In this document: piece by piece, positions 10,005-19,354 of the stretch
Layout: each line of letters starts with the position of its first letter
How positions within the stretch are numbered: position 1 is the stretch's first letter
From: Alteromonadaceae bacterium BrNp21-10
Lineage (GTDB): Bacteria > Pseudomonadota > Gammaproteobacteria > Enterobacterales > Alteromonadaceae
DNA: 64,000 nt
Direction: 5' to 3'
NCBI GenBank assembly: GCA_030418115.1
Contig: JAUHQD010000003.1
Coordinates: 124,001-188,000, forward strand
Translations under genes and position numbers: made by a program
The notes under the pieces: model-generated
Told to the model about the DNA's origin: nothing
What the model saw: the letters and a program-made list of their open reading frames with translations, nothing else
The model's database searches: none

Positions 10005-10807
10005 TTTAGGTTCTCCGCTAAAATCAATAAGGTCGTCATTTGTTGGATTAATTGCTGTTTGTCCGCATTTTCTGAAGCAATAATGGCGTTGTTGAGCTGA
10101 TTACTAATTAATAAGAATTGACCATCCGCCGCTTCGACTTTTGCAACTTCTTGTTGGTTATTTTTATCTCTGTTTTCTTCAACAACTTTGGCCATACGTA
10201 AAATTGCGGCACTCGTTTTATCTGCTTCAGCAAATCCTTTTATTTCGTTAATAACAGTTCCGGGATTTGAAGATAAAACCATTACTAATTTTTGCCCAGA
10301 TCTGCGAGTAATAAGGTTTTCTAATGGATTAAATTCCAGTTCAAGTCCCCCAGCAGGTAAAGGTGTTTTGCTACTAGGAGCGGCTCGTAATCGCCGTAAA
10401 ATCTTCATCCATTGAGTGATTTCAGCATCACTTGTTTGGGGATTCGCAGCAGCGATCAGATAAGCTTTATGGGTTTTTTCATATTGTTTTGTTAGTCCTT
10501 GTTTTATGGATTTTTCGAGGTTAATTGATTCTGCTGCATTTGAATTTGTAACGTTTGAGTACAGGTTATCAATTGTGTTACTAGAGAACCAAGCTGCATC
10601 ATATTGAGCATCACCCATTAAGGCTCTACCAGTTATACGAATGCGGTAATAATTAGTATTCTTACCACTTGGAACTGCGACATAGTAGGTTTCCTGAACG
10701 TCCATTGAGGCGCATCCCCAGAACAAAAATAATAGGCTGAAGATTAGAAACATCCGCAAATAACGACAACAGCAGCGGACCTCGGGAGTGATTTTTACAC
10801 TCTTCAT
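10001..10807 (-). CDS. Small lipoprotein heading the SH3-M15 operon
   Basis: A 268-residue protein of unknown family and first gene of the operon. A hydrophobic stretch ends in lipobox FWGC followed by ASMDVQE, marking a lipoprotein. It is preceded by a longer than usual basic, Cys-rich N-region. The body begins with a beta-rich stretch (YYVAVPSGKNTNYYRIRITGR) and ends in helices. The start is placed at the ATG with AAGGA 7 nt upstream; a longer frame opens from a TTG 51 nt earlier without such support. Its stop overlaps the next start (ATGA), implying translational coupling. It probably works in the envelope with the coiled-coil lipoprotein and membrane protein downstream. Confidence 0.75.
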   Translation of the reverse strand: MKSVKITPEVRCCCRYLRMFLIFSLLFLFWGCASMDVQETYYVAVPSGKNTNYYRIRITGRALMGDAQYDAAWFSSNTIDNLYSNVTNSNAAESINLEKSIKQGLTKQYEKTHKAYLIAAANPQTSDAEITQWMKILRRLRAAPSSKTPLPAGGLELEFNPLENLITRRSGQKLVMVLSSNPGTVINEIKGFAEADKTSAAILRMAKVVEENRDKNNQQEVAKVEAADGQFLLISNQLNNAIIASENADKQQLIQQMTTLLILAENLK

Positions 10808-11259
10808 TGTTAGGTCCTTAATTTTTATATAATTCTGAGGGTGGATCGGATTCAACAAATATGGATATTAAGGGAGTGTTTCCATTTAAAAATATCTCTC
10901 ATTTAAATGGTTATTTCGCTAAAAGTTTCTGTTTGTTCAACTTGTGGAGTCATTAACCCTCACCGTTATTGGGTCCATATAGTATATGGCGCGTATTCTG
11001 GAACGGTCGCTATTTAAAGATGTATCGAACCCAAGAGGATTTATCAAATGCTTTATCGTAAACAGTGTTGTAAACGCTAAATTTAATTTCATGCAATATC
11101 ATTGAGCGGTTGTGCTTAGTAGTGAATGTTGTTTATTATTTGTTCTATGACGTTGAGTTTCTGTGGTTAGTGAGTAAATGCTAGGGTATCGAGTCTAGTT
11201 CTTCTTAATTATAAAAATATCAACACGCTCTAGTTACATCTCACTTAACATAATGAAAT
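10808..11259. other. 452-nt divergent intergenic region
   Basis: This AT-rich spacer separates the minus-strand lipoprotein/M15 operon from the plus-strand FecR/CHASE2 operon, so it must hold two outward promoters. I see no open frame with a ribosome-binding site and no RNA gene. The only clear structure is the 9-bp inverted repeat described separately at 10882-10910. I could not assign -35/-10 boxes with confidence. Confidence 0.6.
10882..10910. promoter_or_regulatory. Perfect 9-bp palindrome, possible operator
   Basis: CCATTTAAA (10882-10890) and TTTAAATGG (10902-10910) are exact inverted repeats around an 11-nt spacer. The centre-to-centre distance of 20 nt, about two helical turns, suits a dimeric repressor or activator. 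It sits 75 nt upstream of the first gene of the lipoprotein/M15 operon. It is AT-rich, so chance occurrence is possible. Confidence 0.35.
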
Positions 11260-12588
11260 ATGATGAATAATCAGATTTGGCGAGGCTGGTATTGTATTGT
11301 TGTTGGATTCCTTAGTTTTTCTCCAGCGGCGTGGGCAGTAACCGAAGAACAGCAGGTTGTGAAAGCGATCAGCAGTTTACTACAAAGTAACCATGCTGAG
11401 GACGCTTTTAAGCTCGCCCAGCAACATCAATTTGACTATGAAAGCTTAACCGATTTTGACTATGTCTATGGACTGGCCGCTCGTGCTGTCGGTGAACTAG
11501 ATGCTGCAATATTTGCTTTCGAACGAGTATTACAGGCTCGTCCGCAATCCATCGATGCTCGATTTGCGTTAGCACTCAGTTATTTCGATTTAGGTAATAT
11601 TGCCGCCGCTAAGGGCGAATTCGAATTGCTCGCTAGTCGGTCATTACCCACAACTATATCTGCTCGAGTCGAACGCTATCTGTCACGCATTCAGCGGTTA
11701 CAACAATCCGCAGATGCCCATTGGCAAAGTTGGCTGCAAGCCGGGGTTGGCAGTGACAGCAATGCCAATAATGGTGTTGCCGCGGAGTTTGTCGATATTC
11801 CGCTGCTTGGCCAAGTGAGATTGTTCGAGCAAAGCCGTGAATTAGACAGCAGTTACTTCGATATTCAAGCCCAAGCCACTTATATTGCGCCACAAAATCA
11901 GCATTCAGACCTGTTTGCCGCCGTGTCCGTATTACATGCGGAATATTCAGAAGACCTTACTTGGTCACGCACTTTTGTTAATGGGGTTGCCGGTTACCGT
12001 ACCTTGTTTAACCAATTTGAAGTCTCAGGCAGCGTTTTTTATCGGCCATTGTGGTTGGATAATGATGATTACCTAGATTATTACGGGGCTATTTTAGGAA
12101 TAGGCCATCCCTTATCCAAAGGCGCTAATTGGGGGTTGGATTTATCCATCGCCCAACAAGCCTACCAACAACAAACTTCACTGGATAAAGACCAACTGTT
12201 AGTCAGCTTATGGGCTTCAACCTTGCTTAACGGTGGGGAACATTGGTTTGCTATTAAGCTGGGCAGTGAAGGGGCGGATGAATCCCGTTTTGATTTCAGC
12301 AGTCGAGATATGCTGGGCGTGGCTTATCGATGGCGTCAACGATTGACACCTAATTGGTTAATGACCTTGAACGCCGAGTATCAAGATGCGCAATATAATG
12401 CACCTAATCCATTGTTTATGCTTACCCGTGAAGACAAGCTCACTCGCATTGGGCTAGAGCTGAGTTATCGAATTGATGGAAGTTGGAGCTGGAATTCTCA
12501 GCTGATGTACCTGAAGAATGACAGCAGCATTGCCTTGTATGAATATAGCCGGTTGAAGTTATGGACCGGCGTGCGTTATGACTTTTAA
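11260..12588 (+). CDS. TPR and beta-barrel outer-membrane protein
   Basis: A 442-residue exported protein with a signal peptide (cleavage likely after AWA, about residue 27). Residues 30-150 form tetratricopeptide-like helices (ALSYFDLGNIAAAKGEFELL). Residues 160-442 have the alternating pattern of a transmembrane beta barrel and end in aromatic Phe, the BAM recognition signature. This TPR-plus-barrel layout recalls the DUF560/SLAM group (AGVGSDSNANNG opens the barrel, as in that group), but membership is uncertain. It heads an operon with a FecR-domain protein 14 nt downstream. The start lacks a clear ribosome-binding site, and a second ATG follows immediately. It may present or export the lipoprotein encoded two genes downstream; that is inference. 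Confidence 0.75.
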   Translation: MMNNQIWRGWYCIVVGFLSFSPAAWAVTEEQQVVKAISSLLQSNHAEDAFKLAQQHQFDYESLTDFDYVYGLAARAVGELDAAIFAFERVLQARPQSIDARFALALSYFDLGNIAAAKGEFELLASRSLPTTISARVERYLSRIQRLQQSADAHWQSWLQAGVGSDSNANNGVAAEFVDIPLLGQVRLFEQSRELDSSYFDIQAQATYIAPQNQHSDLFAAVSVLHAEYSEDLTWSRTFVNGVAGYRTLFNQFEVSGSVFYRPLWLDNDDYLDYYGAILGIGHPLSKGANWGLDLSIAQQAYQQQTSLDKDQLLVSLWASTLLNGGEHWFAIKLGSEGADESRFDFSSRDMLGVAYRWRQRLTPNWLMTLNAEYQDAQYNAPNPLFMLTREDKLTRIGLELSYRIDGSWSWNSQLMYLKNDSSIALYEYSRLKLWTGVRYDF

Positions 12589-12602
12589 GAGCGGAGCATA
12601 AT

Positions 12603-13760
12603 ATGAGAATTCTATTCGTTGTCCTGTTTTTATCTGGCTTGGCATTACCTTTAGCCGCTATAGCGCAAGATTCAGCAGGCAAAACCATTATGGCCAGCGG
12701 TAAGGTGAATGCTAATGCTGAAAACCAAATCAGAGCCCTTAAACGTCGTTCACCAGTCTTTGCTGTGGATGTGGTAAGTACCGGTCTTGCCAGTGCGACT
12801 CAGTTAAGAATGATCGATGGCGGTTTATTGTCGATTCAGGAGCAAAGCGAATTGGCGATTGCCAATTATGAATTTAATCCTGCTACCCAAGATGGCTCGG
12901 TAACAATGTCACTGCTCAAAGGTGGCTTGCGGACGATAACCGGCGCACTGCATACTCGTGATAATAATTATAGATTGAATACACCGGTTGCCAGTATTGG
13001 CGTGCGTGGCACTCATTATGAAGCGGAAATGCTCGAAGATGATCTGTATTTGGCTGGATGGCAGGGCATTATTGATGTTGCGGTGTCAGTACCCGGAAAA
13101 GGCCAGAGGTTTTCACTAGGGCCTGACCAAGCTTATCGCTTTGCAGTGGTACGGGTTAACGGTGATGTAGAATTTTTGCTGAATGTGCCTCCTGCATTTT
13201 CAGAAGGTCATAGTAATGCCTTGCAAGGGGATATGACCTTAACCGATTCGACCGCCGATATTAGCGCTAGTGAATTTGATGACGTATCGCCATTGCCTGC
13301 ATTAGGATTAGTCACCAATGACCAAAGCGGTAAAGAGTTTATTGATAATGACCGATTAGTCGCCAATTGGGTTCCTGATACCTTAGATGGTTTGCGCCGA
13401 ACCGGTAGCGCAACCTTTGACAACTTGGCGCAACATTCCATTAGCAGCTCTAATGGTCAATTGACTAATCTGAACTTATCTATGCAAATCAATTTTGATA
13501 ATGCCACGGTGCCTACTGGCGATTTGTCGTTTACTGATAACGGCGGCGAGTGGTTTGCGGTGTTTAACGGTTTTGTCAGTGATAATAGTTTGGACTTAAA
13601 TATTAACTTTGCCAGTCACGGTAATGATCTGGCCGATGGTGCTTTAGGTGGCGTATTGATTGATGATGCTAGTTCAATATTGGGTGAGCTTGAATTGCAT
13701 GAAGTTGATGACACCAGCGTAAGCGTTGATGGTGGTTTTCTGCTGATGGAAAAACCCTGA
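12603..13760 (+). CDS. FecR-domain exported protein
   Basis: A 385-residue protein with a cleavable signal peptide (LPLAAIAQ). Residues about 25-165 match the FecR fold: an early ASGKVNA strand, LLSIQEQSELAI, the KGGLRTITG turn and TPVASIGVRGTHYEAE, the most diagnostic FecR segment. Residues 230-385 are a second beta-rich domain without a name that I recognise. This is not the membrane-bound FecR of iron uptake: it lacks a cytoplasmic anti-sigma part, and no sigma factor is nearby. Such FecR proteins commonly accompany CHASE2 cyclases, as here. GGAG lies 7 nt before the start. The gene is followed 12 nt later by the lipoprotein gene. Confidence 0.85.
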   Translation: MRILFVVLFLSGLALPLAAIAQDSAGKTIMASGKVNANAENQIRALKRRSPVFAVDVVSTGLASATQLRMIDGGLLSIQEQSELAIANYEFNPATQDGSVTMSLLKGGLRTITGALHTRDNNYRLNTPVASIGVRGTHYEAEMLEDDLYLAGWQGIIDVAVSVPGKGQRFSLGPDQAYRFAVVRVNGDVEFLLNVPPAFSEGHSNALQGDMTLTDSTADISASEFDDVSPLPALGLVTNDQSGKEFIDNDRLVANWVPDTLDGLRRTGSATFDNLAQHSISSSNGQLTNLNLSMQINFDNATVPTGDLSFTDNGGEWFAVFNGFVSDNSLDLNINFASHGNDLADGALGGVLIDDASSILGELELHEVDDTSVSVDGGFLLMEKP

Positions 13761-13772
13761 GGAGTGCTGAAT

Positions 13773-16367
13773 ATGTCAATTAATCGTATTGTAAATTTGC
13801 TCGCAGGGTGTGTGTTACTCAGTGCTTGTGGTGGATCAGAACCGACAACCGCGATAACTACAGTGTCTACGTCAGCAGCTAAAGTCGCCAATAGCAGTGG
13901 GCAGTTTATTCACCCCATTGCCAACACTCAATTTAGTGGCAATGTAATGGTTTCGATTACCGCTAACGATGTGGACGGCTTGGCAGCGGTATATTTGCAG
14001 CTTGGTCAAAGCCAACAATTTGTTTATTTATGTCAGAACGATTGTGTTGGCAATAGTTTTTCGGCTACTCAAACCGCTATTAATCCTGACGAGTATGGTG
14101 CAACACCGGGTGTTATTAGCTTAAGTTTATGGGTTGTTGATAGTCAGAATATGGCTATGGAAGTTGATCAAATCGAGATAGATTGGCAGCCGCCAGCTAT
14201 TAGCAATATCAATGCAGTGCGTAATGTGGCCGGTGATCAAATAACCCTGAGTTGGGATCAAAATCCCGATTTATTACGCTACAACCTGTATATCGCTTCT
14301 CAATCTGGGGTGAATAAGGCCAATTATCAGCAGTTAACAGATGGACAGGCCATGTTAAGCAAACGCGCCGGCCCGCAATTATTTACCTCTTTAGACCCGG
14401 CTAAAATTTATTATTTATTGTTAGTTGGCGTGGATGGTAGTGGCGAAAGTACAAATATTGGTGAGGTGCAAATACCTGTTAATGGTGGAATTATTAATGA
14501 TCCGCCCGTTGCTCAAAACGACAGTTATAACGGCATTGAAAATCAGAGCGTGGTAATTGATGCGCAGCAAGGGCTATTGGCGAATGATTCTGACCTGAAT
14601 GGTGATCCTTTAACGGTGATGCTTCAGCCGGTTCAACAACCTGATTTTGGTCAATTGACCCTGAATGCGGACGGTAGTTTTGAATACATTCCCGATCTGG
14701 ACTTTTCAGGTCAGGATCAGTTTATTTATGCAGTGAGCGATGATAAAGGTGGTCAGACTGAGGCCAGTGTAGTCCTTGATATTACCGCGATCCCTGCGGA
14801 CTTATTGGGTAACTCGTCCAGCATTACTGGCGAATTAGTATATTTAGGTTTAGGAGAAACCGCTCCCGGCAATAATATTGGTAGCGGCCATTATCGTATT
14901 GGCAACTGCATTATGGATGCTGACACGGTATGCACTATGGTCGGTGAATACAGTGAAAGTGCTCAAAGCGGTAATAATCCTAATGGCTTGGGTAGTTACG
15001 CTTTTATCTTGAGTTATTCTGGAGTTGGTCATTCTCCCGTTGTTGCGCGTTCACAGGATGCTGGTAGTCACAGTTTAACTTTTATCCAAACCGGTAATGC
15101 GGTATTTGAACTCACTTTATTCCCTTCCGAGGGCGGTAGCATACACGCTACTTTTCCTGATATTACTAGTCAACAGTTGGGATTTGGCGCATATATTACA
15201 GCACAAGAAGTTTGCCAAGGTTTAGCTCCCAATGACGATTGTAATATCGGTCGTGTCGGGCAGGTGGCGGGTTCTTCCTTAGTTGCCCCTTTAGATCGAT
15301 TAAGTGTTTCTATTCCGGGATTCGCCTTATTAGATAAGCCCAACAACGTACCAATGGGTGCTGATGACCAATATATCGCTACTCAGAATCAAACTCTGAT
15401 TGTGGATGCGCCAGGAGTTTTATTCAACGACAGCGACCCTGATGTATTACTCGCTGGCGATGTGTTATCCGTAAGAAATCCTTTGACTCCAGGGCTGGGA
15501 CAGTTAGTGGCTTTGGGTGTAGATGAATATCGGCAGTTACTGTATTTCTACCCTTCATTTGGTAATGAAATTGTGGTTTTTGATCGTAGTGGTACACAGC
15601 TAAGTACGTTTCCAATGCAGGGTGAAAGCGCTAATGACGTTGATATTGATGTCGCGCCTGTGGCGTTTCAGCTTGGCAATATCAACATCCCGCAAGGCAG
15701 TGTCTTACTATTTAACGGCGAAACTGGCGTTACAGAAATTTATGCTGTCGATCCGCAAACCGGCAATCTGTTAACCCAATTAGTCACGGAGTTTGGTGCC
15801 AGCCATGTGGTGGGTGGCACATACAACCCAGTTACCGGCACGTTTTTTTTGATTCAAGACAATGTGCCTGGTATCGGCGGTAATAGCGTTGCGGAAATAG
15901 ATCCAAAATCCGGCGCGGTGCTGAATAGTTTTGGTATCAGCCCATTTAATGTCAGTTTTGGTGATATCGAATCCAATAGTAGTACGGGTAATTTATATTT
16001 AGTAAGCAATGTGGACAACCGTATCGCCGAATTTAGCATTGATGGGGTGTTATTAAGAACATTGCCATTACCGGTCGGTGTGTCGAGTATTAGTGGCATT
16101 GCCGTCAGCGCCAAAGGTAGCCGGATATGGTTGGCCAGCACCAGCGGTAATGCCTATGAAGTTGATTTCAATAATCAGGGAATATTGCCACAGCATGTGG
16201 TAACCCTATCCAATCAACCGGCTAATGGTAATGTGGTGTTGTCTCTGGGTGGTGGATTTAGCTACACGCCGAATACTGGGTTTGTTGGTCAAGATAACTT
16301 CACTTATGAAATTCGCGATCCTCAAGGTGGTGTTGATCAGGCAGTAGTAACGGTGGATGTTCAATAA
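13773..16367 (+). CDS. Large surface lipoprotein with FN3, cadherin-like and beta-propeller domains
   Basis: An 864-residue lipoprotein (lipobox LSAC near residue 20, followed by GGSE). In order: a beta domain (about 45-135), a fibronectin-III-like domain (140-240), a cadherin/VCBS-type Ig domain (245-335, with LLANDSDLNGDPLTV and FSGQDQFIYAVSDDKGG), an unassigned domain with several Cys (335-520), and the start of a second VCBS domain (538-565, VLFNDSDPD). A repetitive NHL/propeller-like region follows (570-820), then the missing second half of the VCBS domain (822-864, FVGQDNFTYEIRDPQGG). Start: GGAG lies 8 nt before this ATG; a GTG nine nucleotides earlier has none. Likely exposed on the cell surface as an adhesin or sensor. 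Confidence 0.78.
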   Translation: MSINRIVNLLAGCVLLSACGGSEPTTAITTVSTSAAKVANSSGQFIHPIANTQFSGNVMVSITANDVDGLAAVYLQLGQSQQFVYLCQNDCVGNSFSATQTAINPDEYGATPGVISLSLWVVDSQNMAMEVDQIEIDWQPPAISNINAVRNVAGDQITLSWDQNPDLLRYNLYIASQSGVNKANYQQLTDGQAMLSKRAGPQLFTSLDPAKIYYLLLVGVDGSGESTNIGEVQIPVNGGIINDPPVAQNDSYNGIENQSVVIDAQQGLLANDSDLNGDPLTVMLQPVQQPDFGQLTLNADGSFEYIPDLDFSGQDQFIYAVSDDKGGQTEASVVLDITAIPADLLGNSSSITGELVYLGLGETAPGNNIGSGHYRIGNCIMDADTVCTMVGEYSESAQSGNNPNGLGSYAFILSYSGVGHSPVVARSQDAGSHSLTFIQTGNAVFELTLFPSEGGSIHATFPDITSQQLGFGAYITAQEVCQGLAPNDDCNIGRVGQVAGSSLVAPLDRLSVSIPGFALLDKPNNVPMGADDQYIATQNQTLIVDAPGVLFNDSDPDVLLAGDVLSVRNPLTPGLGQLVALGVDEYRQLLYFYPSFGNEIVVFDRSGTQLSTFPMQGESANDVDIDVAPVAFQLGNINIPQGSVLLFNGETGVTEIYAVDPQTGNLLTQLVTEFGASHVVGGTYNPVTGTFFLIQDNVPGIGGNSVAEIDPKSGAVLNSFGISPFNVSFGDIESNSSTGNLYLVSNVDNRIAEFSIDGVLLRTLPLPVGVSSISGIAVSAKGSRIWLASTSGNAYEVDFNNQGILPQHVVTLSNQPANGNVVLSLGGGFSYTPNTGFVGQDNFTYEIRDPQGGVDQAVVTVDVQ

Positions 16368-16429
16368 TTGATGATGAAAAAGTGTAGTGGTGTAAAGGTA
16401 GGTTATCTGTGCATAGCTGAATCAAGAAT

Positions 16430-18634
16430 ATGAAGTTACTTATGCGCCTGCATTTGGCGCGACGTTTGTTACCGTTACTGATTATAGTATTGGTATTTCT
16501 TCTGCAATTTTTTGCACCAAGCTCATGGCAGCAATCACTAAACCGTTTAGATGGTTTGTTCTACGATTTTAAAATCAGCTATTTACCCACTTGGCCACAA
16601 AGTGTCGCCAATATTCAAATTGTGGATATAGACGAAAAAAGCCTCTATGAAGTTGGTCGCATGCCATGGAGTAGAAAGCATTTCGCACAATTGAGTCAGC
16701 AGTTGACTGAATCCGGTGCCATTGTCATTGCTTTTGATATGTTGTTTTCTGAATCGCAGGAAAATGTAGCGCGCACTGTAGCCCAGCAGTGGTTGCACAA
16801 TGGGCAGATCACCACAGAAGAATGGTCGGAATTAAATAAAACATTGCCGCAGTTTGATTATGACTTGCAGTTTGCTAAGGCCATACAAGGTACTGATGTG
16901 GTGTTGGCGAATTTATTCCACCATCAAGCCGGTTTAAAAACCGGTTCTCTGGCAAATCCCATCGCATCAATGCGGGCACCTGAGGGGCTTTCAGATTTTC
17001 GGGCGTTTTCTGGTTACGCCGCGCCAATAGACAGTCTTGCGCGTACTGCTGTCGGTCAAGGTTTTATGAACTCAGCAGAAGATGCCGATGGTTTCGTCAG
17101 GCGGGCGGCATTAATTCAACAAATGGATAATAGTTTTTATCCGTCTTTGGCATTGGAAGTCTTTCGTGTTTATAGCCTCGCCGAAACTCTATTACCCAGT
17201 TGGAAAATGCAATCGGGTAATGCTTTTTTAGAAGGCATTCAAATTGGCAATATGCTTATTTCCACTGATAACCAAGGGCGTATTAACATTCCCTTTCGTG
17301 GCGCGCCGGGCCACTATCCTTATACTTCAGCGGCCGATGTGTTATCCGGCAAAATAACCGATAAGCGCTTTGCGAATGCAGTGGTGTTTATTGGTACATC
17401 AGCGACGGGGTTGGCGGATTTACGCTCTACTCCTTTATCACTGAATTTCCCCGGAGTTGAAATTCAAGCTACTGTTCTAGACGCGCTAATGTCTCCGCAA
17501 ACTATCCCCTATCAACCTGATTGGTGGATGGGTGCCATTGCATTGGAGTTGTTGGTTATTGGACTATTATGTTTAATATTGCTGCCGAAAATGGGGCCAT
17601 TCGGCAGTGTTATTACGGCTATCTTACTGCTGTTTGCCGTAACCAGTCTTAATTTGTTGTTATGGTTGATGTTGTATATCGACTTACCCATCATTAGTGT
17701 TTTCATTTTGACGGCAGGCCTGTCGGTTTACTTTATTAGTTACGGATTTTATTCCGAAAATACCCACCGTAAGCGGGTAAAAGCCATTTTCGATCAGTAT
17801 GTACCTCCTGCTCATATCGATAGATTGCTCACGGATCCTAATGCGCTCAATTTGCAAGGAGAGAAAAAAGAGCTATCGGTACTGTTTAGTGACATTCGCA
17901 GCTTTACGACTATTTCAGAATCGATGCCGGCGCAAGATCTCAAATCATGGTTGAATCAATATTTTTCCCCTATTACCAAAGTGATCCTCGAGCATGATGG
18001 CACCATCGATAAATATGTGGGCGATATGGTGATGGCTTTCTGGGGAGCGCCATTGGATGAACCCGATCACGCCAATAAAAGTATTGCTGGGGCATTTGCC
18101 ATGCTAGGGGCGCAGCAACAAATTAATCAGCATTTTCTACAGCAAAATCTACCACAAGCTAAAGTCGGCATTGGTATAAATAGTGGCGAAATGAATGTCG
18201 GGGATATGGGGTCGGATTTCCGCCGCAGTTATACCGTTATTGGCGATGCAGTTAATTTAGGTTCGCGGCTTGAAGGCCTCACTAAGTTTTATGGTGTGGA
18301 TATTCTAGTCAGTGAATTTACCCAGCAACTTGCTGACAAATTTGAATTTTTGTTAATTGATAAAGTGAAGGTAAAAGGCAAAGTCGAACCCGTAACGATT
18401 TATATGCCGCTGGATAATCAATTACCCGCAGACGGATCTGTAGCGCAAATTAACCAGGCACTACAACATTACTTTGAGCGTGATTTTAATTCGGCAGAGC
18501 AGCAATTAAAGTCGCTGTCCGCGGATGGTAAATATCAAATATTAATCCGACTATACCTGTCTAGAATTAAGTTCTTGCAAAATAATCCGCCGGCTGTGGA
18601 TTGGGATGGTAGTTATACCCATACAAGCAAATGA
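16430..18634 (+). CDS. CHASE2-domain adenylate cyclase
   Basis: A 734-residue inner-membrane signalling enzyme. An N-terminal membrane helix (about 10-27) is followed by a periplasmic CHASE2 sensor (40-340, with IVDIDEKSLYEVGRMPWSR). Three closely spaced helices (about 363-435) lead to a class III nucleotide cyclase domain (480-650). Both metal-binding Asp residues are present (FSDIRSF and YVGDMVMAFWG). The Lys in DKYVGD favours ATP over GTP, and the catalytic Asn/Arg pair is in DAVNLGSRLEG. It should make cAMP in response to an envelope signal. It follows the lipoprotein gene by 62 nt, in the FecR-CHASE2 association seen in many proteobacteria. The short helical C-terminus is TPR-like. Confidence 0.9.
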   Translation: MKLLMRLHLARRLLPLLIIVLVFLLQFFAPSSWQQSLNRLDGLFYDFKISYLPTWPQSVANIQIVDIDEKSLYEVGRMPWSRKHFAQLSQQLTESGAIVIAFDMLFSESQENVARTVAQQWLHNGQITTEEWSELNKTLPQFDYDLQFAKAIQGTDVVLANLFHHQAGLKTGSLANPIASMRAPEGLSDFRAFSGYAAPIDSLARTAVGQGFMNSAEDADGFVRRAALIQQMDNSFYPSLALEVFRVYSLAETLLPSWKMQSGNAFLEGIQIGNMLISTDNQGRINIPFRGAPGHYPYTSAADVLSGKITDKRFANAVVFIGTSATGLADLRSTPLSLNFPGVEIQATVLDALMSPQTIPYQPDWWMGAIALELLVIGLLCLILLPKMGPFGSVITAILLLFAVTSLNLLLWLMLYIDLPIISVFILTAGLSVYFISYGFYSENTHRKRVKAIFDQYVPPAHIDRLLTDPNALNLQGEKKELSVLFSDIRSFTTISESMPAQDLKSWLNQYFSPITKVILEHDGTIDKYVGDMVMAFWGAPLDEPDHANKSIAGAFAMLGAQQQINQHFLQQNLPQAKVGIGINSGEMNVGDMGSDFRRSYTVIGDAVNLGSRLEGLTKFYGVDILVSEFTQQLADKFEFLLIDKVKVKGKVEPVTIYMPLDNQLPADGSVAQINQALQHYFERDFNSAEQQLKSLSADGKYQILIRLYLSRIKFLQNNPPAVDWDGSYTHTSK

Positions 18635-18845
18635 TACTTTCCTTGCTATTGGTTGGGGAGTGGTCCGGTTTGAAATTAGTTATCCGTAAAGAAAATTAAT
18701 GTTAATTAACCTCATTTTGAAATAAGAAATGCCGAGAGTGTAAATATAATTGCTATATTTCAATAGGTTATTTATTCTAATATTCTTAATAAAGTTACTA
18801 ATGCTTAACATATTATCAACCGATTATGAATGTGGGGGTTATCCT

Positions 18846-19325
18846 ATGAAATTATTTTCCAAGTCACGATTGCAAGCGCTTTTGTTTATTTTTAGCTTAC
18901 ATATTTCCGGTACAGTAATGGCTTCGAATTGTGATAATTCATGTCAGCAAGGGTTAATTCAGGATTATTTTTCTTTGTTGGGCGAGGTTTATAAGCAAGG
19001 CTCAACCACACATGATGTAGAGCGTTTGTTCAAACTGTTTACGGATGATGTCAAATACGAACATATAGAATATCAGGCAAATTTCAATCAACAGGAATGG
19101 GGCGACGCATTTAAGGCTAACCTCAAGGCTGGTGCTTATTCGGCTGATGAAAACTCGGCTATACGAGTCGAAAAGTATATTTTTGGTAAACAGTATGTGG
19201 CCGTCGAATACAGCTACGGCCAACGATTATCAAATGGCGACTGGGTTGCTCAAGGTGACCAGAAACTTTTTGCTTTGTTTGGATTTCAACAAAACAAAAT
19301 CAACCTAGTACGGGAATATTGGTAA
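18846..19325 (+). CDS. Small secreted NTF2-like protein
   Basis: A 159-residue exported protein with signal peptide (cleavage after VMA, near residue 26) and two Cys just after it (CDNSCQQG). The rest resembles the NTF2/SnoaL cone fold: a first helix (LIQDYFSLLGEVYKQG), a DVERLFKLFTDDVKYEHIEY segment and a beta sheet ending in VREYW. The fold call is by pattern, so moderate. The start is set at the ATG after GGGGG, about 8 nt upstream; a longer frame from 18750 gives an implausible extra hydrophobic leader. It lies 211 nt after the cyclase gene and may be independent. No catalytic residues can be named. Confidence 0.65.
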   Translation: MKLFSKSRLQALLFIFSLHISGTVMASNCDNSCQQGLIQDYFSLLGEVYKQGSTTHDVERLFKLFTDDVKYEHIEYQANFNQQEWGDAFKANLKAGAYSADENSAIRVEKYIFGKQYVAVEYSYGQRLSNGDWVAQGDQKLFALFGFQQNKINLVREYW

Positions 19326-19354
19326 GCCATATTTTGCTAAGCTCCAATATTTTA

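Noticed and set aside
12603-13760. Iron-uptake FecR anti-sigma regulator
   Set aside because: No ECF sigma factor or TonB receptor is adjacent, and the protein is fully exported with no cytoplasmic domain.
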